Positions 1-12,347 of a stretch of 60,000 nucleotides of DNA are shown here, one piece after another. The notes below the pieces were generated by a model. That model saw only the letters and a program-made list of their open reading frames with translations, was not told where the DNA came from and searched no databases. Both the position numbers and the translations under genes were made by a program. Where the stretch lies: assembly GCF_037975245.1 (NCBI RefSeq), contig NC_092561.1, positions 2,394,501-2,454,500 on the forward strand, read 5' to 3'. Each line of letters begins with the position of its first letter. Position 1 is the first letter of the stretch. This stretch comes from Apostichopus japonicus (Eukaryota; Echinodermata; Holothuroidea; Aspidochirotida; Stichopodidae).

Positions 1-474
1 AATTAACTCCTTTTCATACTAAAAGCCCTATCCAACACTACTATGCCTTTTAAACAATTGATTGGTATCTAATGATGTGAGTATGTACATGCACTTCCTC
101 ATTGAGGTCGAGTTCCAATTTCCTGAAAATAGACATCCCCCTCCCCTAACCCAGGCTCACACCAGCCTACACCCTTGTAATGAAGCTAGTCTGCGTGGTT
201 TTTGAATTTTCTATGTGCTATTCTCAAAAGATGCAATAACAACAAAATTAAACACCTTATTTTCATCTAAAAATGCAAGATAAGTCTTAAAATAGCAAAA
301 CATTATGGGGACCTGATATAGGTCCCCACAATGATCACTATCCCCCATAGCGAAGGTGTACTGTCACATGACGGTCCACATAAACCACCTTACGCAAAGA
401 CACGAACATACACACACACACACTCTCCGCCAGCATGACTGCATTGGTTACGATTATCATCGAAACCCCAAAAC
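1..474. other. 5' edge of duplicated LINE block; no gene seen
   Basis: The first 90 bases recur almost unchanged near 13325-13412, so this is the outer edge of a duplicated block. In the second copy this edge runs directly into sequence matching position 911 here, so about 800 bases (including a MITE) are extra in this copy. A short CA-rich stretch lies near 408-425. No coding exon is recognisable. Confidence 0.6.
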
Positions 475-809
475 CAGTGGCGGAGCTAAGGGTATTGGTC
501 AGGGGGCCAGAATGGTCTGTAGGGGTGCTTTCGACACTATCTAAGCGGAGCTCCACCACAGGTTGGCGCGGAGCGTACAAATTTTTTTCGAGTAAAGATA
601 CTCCCTAGATCGCCGGAAATGACCCTTTCCAGGCCTTGCTAATTTGCAGATAATGTGACAAGAGCCAATAGGTAGATGAGAGCGCAATAAAAAAGTCAAT
701 AATCGCGAATAAGTAAAAAGTGGTAAAAGCTGAAAAGGGCGCCAGCAGTCCATTTGAGTCCGTCAGGGGGGCATCCGCCCCCCCTGACTGTATGGACGCT
801 TCGCCACTG
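475..809. mobile_element. hAT-like MITE, CAGTGGCGGAG family, copy 1
   Basis: The left end CAGTGGCGGAGC and right end GCTTCGCCACTG are inverted repeats. The flanks CCCAAAAC (467-474) and CCAAAAAC (810-817) match at 7 of 8 bases, consistent with the 8-bp target duplication of hAT elements. A second copy lies at 58920-59315. No transposase is encoded. Confidence 0.75.
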
Positions 810-910
810 CCAAAAACAATTATTAAATCTACGCGACATAATCATGTTATTAAGAGTTCTATAACAAAAGAGGGCGATATTTCTAAATATCATATTCAAG
901 ATACAAACGG

Positions 911-3361
911 AAGGCTCATATCAGGGTGCCCGTCACTTGACGAAAAATATATAAAGAACATATATAAGAGTGACCCCCATGTACTTTTTTTTAAAATTTC
1001 TCTTGCATGTGCACAAAAAGAAAAATCATAGGTGGTATCGTGAAAGAAAAAACATTCTTAATGAAAGACAACAAATTAAATTAGAATAGGCACGACAAAA
1101 TATTTATAATACATGGTGCATTGAAGAAAATTATACCAAGGAAGCCAGTATTTTTCCCACTCTGCACCCTTCATATTTCTAATTAAAATATTCTTTTGTG
1201 CCCCGAAATATTCTTTCAAATACAATAGTAATTTATATTGCTTTGGGATTATCTTTTGTAATTTGCAATTGAAGATGTAACTTTTGATTAATATAATATT
1301 TAAATTTAATTCACGAGCGAACTTTGCACCAAATAACACTATGAAGATATCTTTAACTATTATATTCACACCTGCATTATTAAGTCAAAATTTGTAAATT
1401 ATTCCAAATCTTAGCCGAGTGAGCACAATCATAAAATAAATGTTCAATGGTTTCAGTATATTCTTGATAAAAATCACAATTATCAGAAGTGATAACTTTT
1501 ATTAAATGCAAATACTTGTTAGTTGGAATAATCCTTTGCAACATGATACTCCCAAAAATTGGTTGATATGTTAAACTCTTGAGTAAAGTTATCAAAAGTA
1601 TAAAAAGTACCCATTACTAATCAAATCGCCAATAAAACGTATACCCTTGTAATATACCAACGCTTGTAATATACTGGGCTATTGCCAACTTTAAATATAC
1701 TGCTATTCCAAATTGGCAATGTTAATATAGTAGTATCATTGTAAATAGTAGAGAAAACATCATGAAGAAAATTATGTGTAGTTTCAAAAAGGTTCTTCCA
1801 AAAAGGATTACAGAGTTTTGAACTCACTAACTTCACATAAAAGTCCCCGTTATCCAGGCGCGTAGCCAGGAATTTGCCAAGGGAGGGGCGAAACTGTAGA
1901 TTCGGCATTGCAAACTCTAAACGTAGCGCCACCATGATTGGCGCGAAGCGTACAAGAAAATTTTGGTTGTAAATGCCCCCCAGATCGCCGGAAATGGCAC
2001 TTCTCATGCCTTGTTAGTTGCATCTTAGCATTTTCTCTTTTGAAAATACTAGCGATATCATAAAAACCTTAAAAAAAATTGTAAAAAAATATGCTCAAGG
2101 GGGGGGGGGGGCGGCCGCCCCTTCGCCCCCCTCCCTTGGCTACGCGCCTGCCGTTATCAAAGAAAGAGTCAATACTTATATTGTACCTACGTAAAATACA
2201 ACAGACAAAAATAGAGCTCTTGTTCTTCAACAAACGACCAAACCTAAAGATCGTAAGAGCAATACAATGTTTACAAAAATCTACCGTTTTCAATCCCCCA
2301 TCGGGGTATCCTTGTATTAATTGTCTTCGACTGATACGGTCTGGTTTATTTTTCCACACAAAACGGAAAAAACATGGAATGTACTCTTTCAATATACTCT
2401 GGACTGGGTAATGGGAGCGTCATAATATAATAATTAAAACAAGGCAATAAGATTTAACAATGGTATTATGGTACTGCGACCCAGCACTGTAAGATTACGT
2501 TTCTCCCACATCCTTACAATATTAAACACTTTAGTCAGTGCATTATCATAGTTTTTATTAATCATACTACCTAGATTAGTATTAAACACAATCCCCAATA
2601 GTTTAAAATCATCAACTTTATTCCAACAGATATTATATTTTTTATTGAAAGGAAACGAAGACCCTTTCAAACTCCCCAACCTAACAAGAAGAGACTTGCT
2701 AGGGTTTAATTTTAGCTCAGACAAAGAACCAAAATAATCGAGCTGTTTCATAATACTATTAAAAGATATTTCATCCCAGTGCATGAAAAAGGTTGTGTCA
2801 TCAGCATACTGAACTAATTTATAACAGCGTCCTCCAATATCAATACCCTGGATAGAATTATCATTATTAATAAGAATGCTCAATAATTCTACACTTAAAA
2901 TAAAGAGATATGGAAACAAAGGGTCTCCTTGTCTGCAACCACGTTCAATAGAGATGTTTTCAGATAAAAAGCCATTTTCAAGAACAGAGGAATACATATC
3001 ACTATTAAAAGTATATCAAACCACTGGATAATGGAAGGACCGAACTTAAAAAGGCGGAGTACATTTCTAATGAACCTAATCGAAATACTATCAAAAGCCT
3101 TTCCAAAATTAATCCCAAATAAAATCCTTGGCGTTTGGTCTTCTTCAAGACCATTAATAATGTCATTCACTGTACGAATGCTATCACCAATATACCGACC
3201 CTTAAGGAAGCCACTTTGGTTCAAAGAAATAATATAAGGAAGAACTGCCTTCAAATCAAATTTTGCACGCAAAGCAGATTCATATATAAGAGTGAGTCCC
3301 ATGAACTGGTACTCATATACTAATACTCGTATTCTGTCATAGTGACCTGTCATTGTACTCA
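911..3361 (-). mobile_element. Decayed L1/Tx1-like LINE, copy 1
   Basis: Minus-strand fragments encode, in order from about 3360 down to 1076: a reverse transcriptase N-terminal part with an NQSGFLKGRYIGDSIR block, an RGCRQGDPL block, the catalytic YADD box (near 2800), an RT zinc-binding tail (TIEHLFYDC) and a typical L1-like C-terminus ending at 1076. Several frameshifts and stops break it. The zinc-binding motif has lost one cysteine (CDFY here, CDFC in copy 2). About 290 bases present in copy 2 are missing near 1543, and a hAT-like MITE sits at 1855-2150. The endonuclease end is absent, so the copy is 5'-truncated. Placement in the L1/Tx1 group rests on RT and tail motifs only. Confidence 0.85.
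1855..2150. mobile_element. hAT-like MITE, GGCGTAGCC family, inside LINE copy 1
   Basis: The termini CAGGCGCGTAGCCAGG and CCTTGGCTACGCGCCTG are inverted repeats. The flanking octamer CCGTTATC occurs exactly at 1847-1854 and 2151-2158, a perfect 8-bp target duplication. It inserted into the already present LINE and carries a G/C homopolymer run near its right end. It is non-coding. Confidence 0.9.
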
Positions 3362-3410
3362 CGTTTACAGACTTGTACTCGTACTGATATCACGGAGGGA
3401 GGGGAATTCT

Positions 3411-4198
3411 ACATTTAAACAGCATGTTTCTATAGAAAATATCTCATCGAAAGATTTTTCTTTGAATTGTGGTGTACCCCAGGGCAGCTGTCTCGGTCCT
3501 ATTCGTTTTCTTTGTTATGTTTCTCAGTTGTTTGCCATTGTCTCTAAACACCTCCCTAACGCACATAGTTATGCTGATGATACACAGTTATTATATTTAT
3601 CTTTCAATGCTGGTTCTCTGTTATCTGAGGAACGGGCTGTTCTGGCAATGCAATCACTTATCTTCAAAATAAGACATTGGATGATCAGCAATAGGCTAAT
3701 GATCAATGATTCCAAGACTGAGTTTCTTTTAATTGGTACTCGTCAACAAGTTGCTAAGACTCGGGTTCAGATGATAAAAGTAGGTAAGGTGGATATTAAA
3801 CCATGTGATAGTGCAAAAAATCTAGGGGTTAATCTTGACAGCAACATGTCAATGGACATTCATATTGAAAAATTTTGCTTTAGGGCATACCATGGACTCT
3901 ATAATATTCGTCAGATCAGAAAATTCCTGGATAAGGACTGTACTAAAACTCTTATTAATGCTTTTGTAATTAGTCATATTGACTACTGTAATGTTCTCAT
4001 GATTGGTTTACCTGATTATAAGCTTCGAAGAGTTCATCAAATGGTACTTAAAGGAGCGGCTCGGTTGATTTACGCTCTTCCTAAATTTTGTCACATTACT
4101 TTTACTTTACAATCTCTTCATTGGCTACCCGTACAGCAACGCATTGAATTTAAATTAATCTTGTAAGTATTTAAATGTTTAAAAGGTCTTGCACATAT
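3411..4198 (+). mobile_element. CR1/L2-like LINE fragment (RT palm to thumb)
   Basis: The plus frame encodes the second half of a CR1/Jockey-group reverse transcriptase: GVPQGSCLGP, the catalytic YADD box (near 3574), KNLGVNLD, SHIDYCNVL and LHWLPVQQRIEFK. These blocks are in the usual order for CR1/L2-type elements. A stop interrupts the frame at about 4164, but the same frame continues with family-like residues until about 4198, where unrelated sequence starts. The 5' part is missing. The boundary with the minus-strand LINE at about 3362-3410 is shared with the block at 13.3-15.7 kb. Confidence 0.8.
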
Positions 4199-5622
4199 TG
4201 GGGTGGTGAGGGCTTTGGCATGGTACCCCTGACAAATACCCGGGGGCCGCCACCCCCCCCCCCCCGCTCAGTACGTCACTGAGAATGAGAAATTAAAAAC
4301 TCTGTGTTAACAAATGTGATTGAGTAATCATTATTTTGAGCCATCAAAGAGACATAGAAAAACAAGTAAACTTCTGTATCACTTATGTAAAAAAAAATAC
4401 GTTGTTTCTTATCTCCCCTTCTTTAATCTCTGCCGCTTCTCCCCTCGACTTCTTCTTCTTATGCCACACCCCCCCCCCCCTCCAGCATTAAATTGCAGCT
4501 ATATACAAGGGTTCATGCATATGATGTGAAGTACAAGAACAATTGTTACTTGGCAGCAGCTCGGCTTCATTTTCAATTCTTCCATTCCCTCTTTTCTTAC
4601 TGTTCTTTCTTTTCTTTCCTCTTCTTTTTTATATATGTATTTTCCTTTTGTTTACTATGCTGGATCTGTTGCTGTTAATGTTGTAAAAGTGATATGCCTG
4701 TACAAACATCTCACTACGTCTGCTATCATTTTGGGTTTGGTTCGTTACTTGTTCCAATTTTAATCACACAAGTGAAAATAAACTTATAATATGCTCATAG
4801 ATCAGGCGTGTGCTCTTGTGTGAAGTTGGAAGATGTCCCCATACCCCCCCCCCCCCCATCACCCCCTGCAATCCACATTAATGCCATGACAAGGTTACAC
4901 AATCTACATAGACATGTCAATATTAATAATCAATGGTCAACTATGCACATTATAGAACTGTACAGTGAGATTTGGATTCACGTGACTCTTTGCTACAACC
5001 AAATTTCTTTGCTGGCTCTCGGAGAAAACTTGTGAGAGACTAAACGAATGGAAGCGTCGGGAGGAGATGAATGGAGCTGAGGTGGAAGATGGAAAGGACG
5101 GGAGAGAGGGTTGAGGGAGGGTAAACGGAGGAGGAGAAAGGTTAAGAGAGTGAAGGGGAAGGGGGGGGGGTTGGATAAGACTACAGCTGCTATTATCAAC
5201 GCCTCCCTTATGCCACCTCTCCCCCCAACCCGAGACTCCATCTCTCTTGGTATGAAATAGATTGAAGACTGAGGTTTTTTAATAAGAAAGTTGGGAAATA
5301 TTTAATTTAACTATGAATAGCAACACAGAGCGAAACAAAAGACAGAATCATTTAGAGGGTAGATTGTTTTAATCAAGCTTTAAACAGGAAGTATTCCCAA
5401 CACCTTTAGTGGTAGCGGCACCAATTAATTAGAAAGGGACATTCAATGATATCACACTGGTGTGTGATACCTGTCAAATTAGCAATGCAAGAATTGCACG
5501 TCGAGCATTGCACCCTAGCAAAATGAAACATGAAATATTGAAGATGCACATTGAGTAAGCCTATAACGTCTGTATGACGTCACAATAGACACTGTGTGAC
5601 GTCACTATTTATGCCACACAGC

Positions 5623-7792
5623 TTACAAACGATATTTACATATGAAAGGTTTTTCAATTGTACAGGGCTGGTCATCCCATGTGCCGATATCTTCGTTATG
5701 GACGCCTTTCCACATTACTCCACAGAACTGTACACCCGAGCCATCGTTTGGCTCACCATTATCCCAGTTATTATACGTGATTGGTGATCCATCACTCCAC
5801 TCAAAGCTTAGGGTAAGGCCGATTTCTGAAAAGCCAATCCAGTAATGCTGAAAAATAAAAGAGAAAAAAAAGTAGCGATTACATCAGTAACTTTCAATAA
5901 CTTCTGTAACCATGACAACATACTAAATGTTGTTCAACATTCCCAAGAAAGATTTCAGCAACCTCTAAGAAAGTTTTTACCATATCAAGAAAGTGTTGCA
6001 CATCTTGAATTGATTTTGAATCTTTGTTTGCATGGTACTCTTAAAGTTAATCAGTGTTGTTTTTGATATAATGCTAGAAAGTCTGATAATGGTCACCAAG
6101 GCTCATATTTCAACAAGCTAACAACATGTATACCGCCACCAACCCACCTACTAAAACACCTAATCGCATATTCAAATAATTCTCAATGGCCGAGAACACG
6201 TCTACCGAATAAAAACCCTCAAGAAAGCACGTTCGAAAATTTCAAGCAAGCTAAGCGTGCTAGATAATCGTCAGGGCAAAAACTGGTATCCGCGGCAACA
6301 ACATCTTGATATTTTTTGAGAGCAAAGAGGGTGTTGGAGGCCTAATTTTTCGATCCAAGCGAAAACAGACTACGGAAATATTTAAAAGAGGGGAATGGAC
6401 ATACAGCCCTTGATCAACATCTCAGACAGGGCGGGGGGGGGGGGGGAGTGTGACGGGGTGTGCAATGGACAAAGATAAGAGGAAGACTAAAATCAAGCTT
6501 GTCCTATTCTGTATTTTTGTCTTCAAAATAACATTTTGAGTTTGGTCGAGTAATTTTTTGTTTGTATTTCGACTTACAAAAAGAATGGCTTTAAACAAGA
6601 TTACAATAGTAATTATCAGCGGTTTTGTTTCAACAAATTGAAGCTAGTTAAAGAGTCATTAATGAATTTGATTCGATATTCTCCATTTAGTCACTGTTCA
6701 TGTTTGTCCTATATGTATGTATAGCTTTTAGGCTAGTCCGGTACTTTTTCTCAACTATTTAAAATGAAATTCGCTTAAACGAAGAAAAATTTCAAATTGA
6801 TGAAAAGACAACTCAATAATTTTTGCAATGAAAAGTGCTGAATCTCAACCATACCCAGGAGAAATATTCCATATTTTGTTTGGCGCTATATAAAAATTAT
6901 GTATTATTATAATACCCAAGTATTCAAATAGCCAAGACCACTATCGATTCCTAAATAAATAATTCCTTGCTTCAGATCTATTTCCATGATATATATTTTT
7001 CTTAAATCTGTTATATTTTGAAATACTCCCTCCGTCCCCTTCGCCCTCCACCGCCCCACCCGTCGCTACTCTCATTCTGACTGTAAACTCCCCCTTCGTT
7101 CTGACTTACCTGTCCAAGAGAAGGATCCACTGGTTCCCTTGAGGTTCTCCAGTAATCCAAAAGAAAGCTGTTTTCTTCACCAGAGACGATCGAGACCAGA
7201 TTACTATTACACGGCCAGCCGCAATCTTGGCTTGCCTCATGTTGACAAAAGTTCTGCGCATCATACCAGTTGAGTCTGTCTGGTCCATTGTACCACCTGG
7301 TCAAGATAATCATTAAAACGAACGATTATCAATTATAAAAAATAATAAAACAGTTTCTTTCTCGCTTGCCAAAAATGGAATGTCTATATAGTTGTCGATT
7401 TAAACGTGATTAAAAAGAGTTTTCCCATCCTTTCCATTAACAACGATACCTTTTTCAGAAAGAGAGAAAATATTCTTTAATATAGAATATAATCCCTGAT
7501 ATTTTGATTTGCATCATTCTGTAGGATAGCGATATTTATTTTCCATAAATATCTTTAGTATGATTAAGTATATTTCATTATTTCAAATGACTTCAAATGA
7601 TGGACAAGATTTAGGAATTGAACAATATCGCAAAATATAAGAAAATATTAGAAAATAAGAAAACCAGATAAGAAAATATGATTATTACCTGTAGCAGTTA
7701 CCGAGAGCGAAAGTCCACCCCGGTGGACACTCCTGTCCCTGACAAGCCACCAACATCACCGAGACAAACACTGTTATCAGCAGAAGACCCAT
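5623..7792 (-). CDS. Secreted C-type lectin A (EPN type), three exons
   Basis: Exons on the minus strand are 7689-7792, 7110-7296 and 5623-5847, all with GT-AG boundaries and matching phases (2 then 0), giving 171 aa. Residues 1-19 (MGLLLITVFVSVMLVACQG) form a signal peptide, so the product should be secreted. The rest is one C-type lectin domain: CPPGW start, YWIGF strand, EPN at about 129-131 and WDD at about 154-156, ending CKYRL. EPN with an acidic WxD motif is the classical calcium and mannose-type binding arrangement; ligand preference is inferred from it. The length is typical of single-domain invertebrate lectins, probably acting in microbial recognition. The start codon sits 57 bases below a TATA box. 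Confidence 0.88.
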
Positions 7793-7842
7793 CTTGACTT
7801 AGATTCGATTTCTGTGTCCCCATCTACGTTTGGAAGATCCTC

Positions 7843-7849
7843 ATTTATA
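7843..7849 (-). promoter_or_regulatory. TATA box of lectin A
   Basis: The minus strand reads GGTATAAATGAGG, with TATAAAT 57 bases upstream of the ATG. The same box at the same spacing precedes lectin B. It implies a short 5' UTR of roughly 25-30 bases. Confidence 0.6.
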
Positions 7850-7909
7850 CCTTTTTGATACCAGCAATTTTTAATTCAGCTGATCGTTTAAATGCGTTAG
7901 ACTTTTCGC

Positions 7910-7911
<2 letters not shown>

Positions 7912-7950
<39 letters not shown>

Positions 7951-8052
7951 GATAAATATATTAATTATACATATATAATTATATATATAATTATATATAT
8001 ATTATTATATACATATATAATTATCTTTATTATATAATTATATATACATATA
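7912..8052. repeat. AT-rich (TA)n tract
   Basis: TA dinucleotides with interruptions lie directly beside the GAA/TTC tract, about 60-200 bases upstream of the lectin A TATA box. Confidence 0.9.
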
Positions 8053-8618
8053 TTCTTCTTCTTCTTCTTCTTCTTCTTCTTCTTCTTCTTCTTTCTTCTC
8101 TTCTTCTTCTTCTTCTTCTTCTTCTTCTTCTTCTTCTCTTCTTCTTCTTCTCTTCTTCTTCTTCTTCTTCTCTTCTTCTTCTTCTTCTTCTCCTTCTTCT
8201 TCTTCTTCTTCTTCTTCTTCTTCTTCTTCTTCTTCTTCTTCTTCTTCTTCTTCTTTCTTCTTCTTCTTCTTCTTCTTCTTCTTCTTCTTCTTCTTCTTCT
8301 TCTTCTTCTTTCTTCTTCTTCTTCTTCTTCTTTCTTCTTCTTCTTCTTCTTCTTCTTCTTCTTCTTCTTCTTCTTCTTCTTCTTCTTCTTCTTCTTCTTC
8401 TTCTTCTTCTTCTTCTTCTTCTTCTTCTTCTTCTTCTTCTTCTCTTCTTCTTCTTCTTCTTCTTCTTCTTCTTCTTCTTCTTCTTCTTCTTCTTCTTCTT
8501 CTTCTTCTTCTTCTTCTTCTTCTTCTTCTTCTTCTTCTTCTTCTTCTTCTTCTTCTTCTTCTTCTTCTTCTTCTTCTTCTTCTTCTTCTTCTTCTTCTTC
8601 TTCTTCTTCTTCTTCTTC
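8053..8618. repeat. Long (TTC)n / (GAA)n tract
   Basis: About 566 bases of nearly uninterrupted TTC triplets (GAA on the minus strand), with a few one-base slips (TTTC, CTCTT). Apparent poly-Glu, poly-Lys and poly-Arg reading frames here are artefacts. It lies about 200 bases upstream of the lectin A promoter and is absent upstream of lectin B. Confidence 0.95.
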
Positions 8619-9781
8619 CCCCCATCCTCCCCCCACCCTCCAGCAGTAAATTGCAGCTATACACAAGGGTTCATGCATAGGATGTGAAGTACAAGAACAA
8701 TTGTTACTTGGCAGCAGCTCGGCTTCATTTTCAATTCTTCCATTCTCTCTTTTCTTACTGTTCTTTCTTTTCTTTCCTCTTCTTTTTTATATATGTATTT
8801 TCCTTTTCTTTACTATGCTGGATCTGTTGCTCTTAATGTTGTAAAAGTGAGATGCCTGTACAAACATTTCACTTCGACCGCTATTTTGGGTTTGGTTCGA
8901 TACTTGTTCCAATTTTAATCACACAAGTGAAAATAAATTATAATATGCCCATGGATCAGGCGTGTGCTCTTGGGTGAAGTTGGATGATGTCCCCTTACCC
9001 CCCCCCCCATCATCCCCTTGCGCACGCAAATGCCATGACAAGGTTACACAATCTACATAGACATGTCAATATTAATAATCAATGGTCAACTATGCACATT
9101 ATAGAACTGTACAGTGAGATTTGGATTCACGTGACTCTTTGCTACAACCAAATTTCATTGCTGGCTCTCGGAGAAAACTTGTGAGAGACTAGACGAATGG
9201 AAGCGTCGGGGAGGAGATGAATGGAGCTGAGGTGGAAGATGGGAAGGACGGGAGAGAGGGTTGAGGGAGGGTAAACGGAGGAGGAGACCGGTTAAGAGAC
9301 TGAAGGGGGAAGGGGGGGGGGATTGGATAAGACTACAGCTGAGGTAGTCTATTATCAACGCCTCCCTTATGCCACCTCTCCCCCAACTCGAGACTCCATC
9401 TCTCTTGGTATGAAATTGATTGAAGACTGAGGATTTTTAATAAGAAAGTTGGGAAACATTTCATTTAAACTATGAATAGCAACACAGAGCGAAACAAAAG
9501 ACAGAATCATTCAGAGGGTAGATTGTTTTAATCAAGCTTTAAACAGGAAGTATTCCCAACACCTTTAGTGGTAGCGGCACCAATTAATTAGAAAGGGACA
9601 TTCAATGATGTCACACTGGTGTGTGATACCTGTCAAATTAGCAATGCAAGAATTGCACGTCGAGCGTTGCACCCTAGCAAAATGAAACATGAAATATTGA
9701 AGATGCACATTGAGTAAGCCTACAACGTCTGTATGACGTCACAATAGACACTGTGTGACGTCACTATTTATGCCACACAGC

Positions 9782-11947
9782 TTACAAACTATATTTACAT
9801 ATGTAAGGTTTTTTAAGGGTACAGGTCTGGTCATCCCACTTGCCGATATCTTCGTTATTGTAGCCTTGCCACATTACTCCACAGTACTGTACACCCGAGC
9901 CATCGTCTGGCTGACGATTATCCCAGTTACTATACGTGATTGGTGACCCATCACTCCACTCAAAGCTTAGGGTAAGGCCGATTTCTGAAAAGCCAATCCA
10001 GTAATGCTGAAAAATTAAAGAGAAAGAAAAAATAGCGATTACATCAGTAACTTTCAATAACTTCTGTAACCATGACAACATACTAAATATTGTTCAACAT
10101 TCCCAAGAAAGATTTCAGCAACCTCTAAGAAAGTTTTTACCATATCAAGAAAGTGTTGCACATCTTGAATTGATTTTGAATCTCTGTTTGCATGGTACCC
10201 TTAAAGGTAGTCAGTGTTGTTTTTGATATATGCTAGAAAGTCCGATAATGGTCGCCAAGGCTCATATTGCAACAAGCTAACAACATGTATATACCGCCAC
10301 CAACCGACCTACTAAAACACCTGATCGCATATTCAAATAATTCTCAATGGCCGAGAACACGTCTACCGAACAAAAACCCTCAAGAAAGCACGTTCGAAAA
10401 TGTCAAGCAAGCTTAGCGTGCTAGATAATCGTTTGGACCAATACTGGTATCCGCGGCAACAACATCTTGATTTTTTTTTGAAAGCAAAGAGGGTGTTGGA
10501 GGCCTAATTTTTCGATCCAAGCGAAAACAGACTACGGAAATATTTAAAAGAGGGGAATGGACATACAGCGCTTGATCAACATCTCAGACAGGGCGGGGGG
10601 GGGGGGGGGGGAGTGTGACGGGGTGTGCAATGGACAAAGATACGAGGAAGACTAAAATCAAGCTTGTCCTATTCTGTATTTTTGTCTTCAAAATAACATT
10701 TTGAGTTTGGTCGAGTAATTTTTTGTTTGTATTTCGACTTAAAAAAAGAATGGCTTTAAACAAGATAACAATAGTAATTATCAGCGGTTTTGTTTCAACA
10801 AATTGAAGCTAGTAAAAGAGTCATTAATGAATTTGATTCGATATTCTCCATTTAGTCACTGTTCATGTTTGTCCTGTATGTATGTATAGCTATTAGGCTA
10901 GTCCGGTACTTTTTCTCCACTATTTAAAATGAAATTCGCTTAAACGAAGAAAAATTTCAAATTGATGAAAAGACAACTCAATCAGTTTTGCAATGAAAAG
11001 TGCTGAATCCCAACCATAACCACGAGAATTATTCCATATTTTGTTTGGCGCTATATAAAAATTATGTATTATGATTTTACCCCAGTATTCACACAGTCAA
11101 GACCACTATCGATTCCAAAATAAATAATTCCTTGCTTCAGATCTATTTCCATTGAATATATTTTTCTTAAATCTGTTACCGGTATATTTTGAAATACTCC
11201 CTCTGACCCCTTCGCCCTCCACCACCCCACCCGTCGCTACTCTCCTTCTGACTGTAAACTCCCCCTTCGTTCTGACTTACCTGTCCCCCAGAAGGATCCC
11301 TTGAGGTTCTCCAGTAATCCAAAAGAAAGCTGTTTTCTTCATCAGAGACGATCGAGACCAGATTACTATTACACGGCCAGCCGCAATCTTGGCTTGCCTC
11401 AACTTGACAAAATTCCTGCGCATCATGCCAGTTGAGTCTCTCTGGTCCATTGTACCACCTGGTCAAGATAATCATTAAAACGAACGATTATCAATTATAA
11501 TAAAACAATTTCCTTCTCGCTTGCCAAGAAATGGAATGTTTATATAGTTGTCGATTTAAACGTGATTAAAAAGAGTTTTCCCATCCTTTCCGTTAACAAC
11601 GATACCTTTCTCAGAAATAGAGAAAATATTCTTTAATATAGATATAATCCCTGATATTTTGATTTGCATCATTCTGTAGGATAGCGATATATATTTTCCA
11701 TAATTATCTTAAGTATGATTAAGTATATTTCATTATTTCAAATGACTTCAAATGATGGACAAGATTCAGGAATTGAAAAATATCGCAAAATATAAGAAAA
11801 TATTAGAAAATAAGAAAACCAGATAAGAAAATATGATTATTACCTGTAGCAGTTACCGAGAGCGAAAGTCCATGCACGGGGACACTGTTGTCCCTGACAA
11901 GCACCCAACATCACCGAGACAAACACTGTTATCAGCAGAAGACCCAT
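9782..11947 (-). CDS. Secreted C-type lectin B (QPD type), three exons
   Basis: Exons on the minus strand are 11844-11947, 11281-11458 and 9782-10006, with the same GT-AG boundaries and phases as lectin A, giving 168 aa. Exon 2 is nine bases (three codons) shorter than in A, in frame, just before its donor. Residues 1-19 are a signal peptide. The lectin domain shows CPRAW, YWIGF, QPD at about 126-128, WDD at about 151-153 and a CKYSL end. In this family QPD typically goes with galactose-type binding, in contrast to EPN in lectin A; that functional difference is inferred. The calcium-site WDD is retained and the frame is intact. Confidence 0.88.
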
Positions 11948-11996
11948 CTTGACTTAGATTCGATTTCTGTGTCCCATCTACGTTTGGAAGATCCTC

Positions 11997-12003
11997 ATTT
12001 ATA
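11997..12003 (-). promoter_or_regulatory. TATA box of lectin B
   Basis: TATAAAT on the minus strand lies 56 bases above the ATG of lectin B, in the same context as in lectin A. Confidence 0.6.
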
Positions 12004-12269
12004 CCTTTTTGATACCAGCAATTTTTAATAAAACTGATCGTTTGAATGCGTTAGACTTTTCGCATAACTGCACACAGAACGAACATCTCGATTAAGGAAC
12101 AAATAAAACCCTCACCTCCACTGGAAGTACAGATCCTGAGGCAGCAATTTTTTTTTTGAGGTGATATCACGCGAGCGGACGGAAAAATAAATCATGTTGG
12201 AATGGGTGAATAAGATATGACTCATAATTGACAAATAAAAAGTAAGTTTTAGAAAGTTTTAGGATTTTC

Positions 12270-12270
<1 letters not shown>

Positions 12271-12344
<74 letters not shown>
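12271..12344. repeat. (TA)n microsatellite
   Basis: A pure TA run of 74 bases upstream of lectin B. Confidence 0.97.

Positions 12345-12347
<3 letters not shown>

Larger units (their letters stand above)
4430..7911 (-). repeat. Lectin duplication unit A
   Basis: This unit is closely repeated at 8628-12066 and 56385-60000. It holds the lectin gene, its promoter and about 1.1 kb of shared 3' flank. The 3' flank (4440-5620) contains a CT-rich stretch, C- and G-homopolymers and two TGACGTCA palindromes (5575-5582 and 5597-5604), but no second gene. Point differences and small indels separate the copies. Confidence 0.85.
8628..12066 (-). repeat. Lectin duplication unit B
   Basis: Second copy of the lectin unit, colinear with unit A across 3' flank, introns and promoter. 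Both TGACGTCA palindromes are kept just below the stop codon (near 9734 and 9756). Similarity to unit A ends upstream of the promoter, where A has microsatellites and B continues into single-copy sequence. Confidence 0.85.

Noticed and set aside
720-1031. 103-codon plus-strand frame over the MITE and LINE edge
   Set aside because: Starts inside a MITE and the matching part in the second block is full of stops; no domain recognised.
7965-8678. Long frames of poly-Glu, poly-Lys and poly-Arg
   Set aside because: They are translations of the (TTC)n/(GAA)n tract and have no splice or start context.
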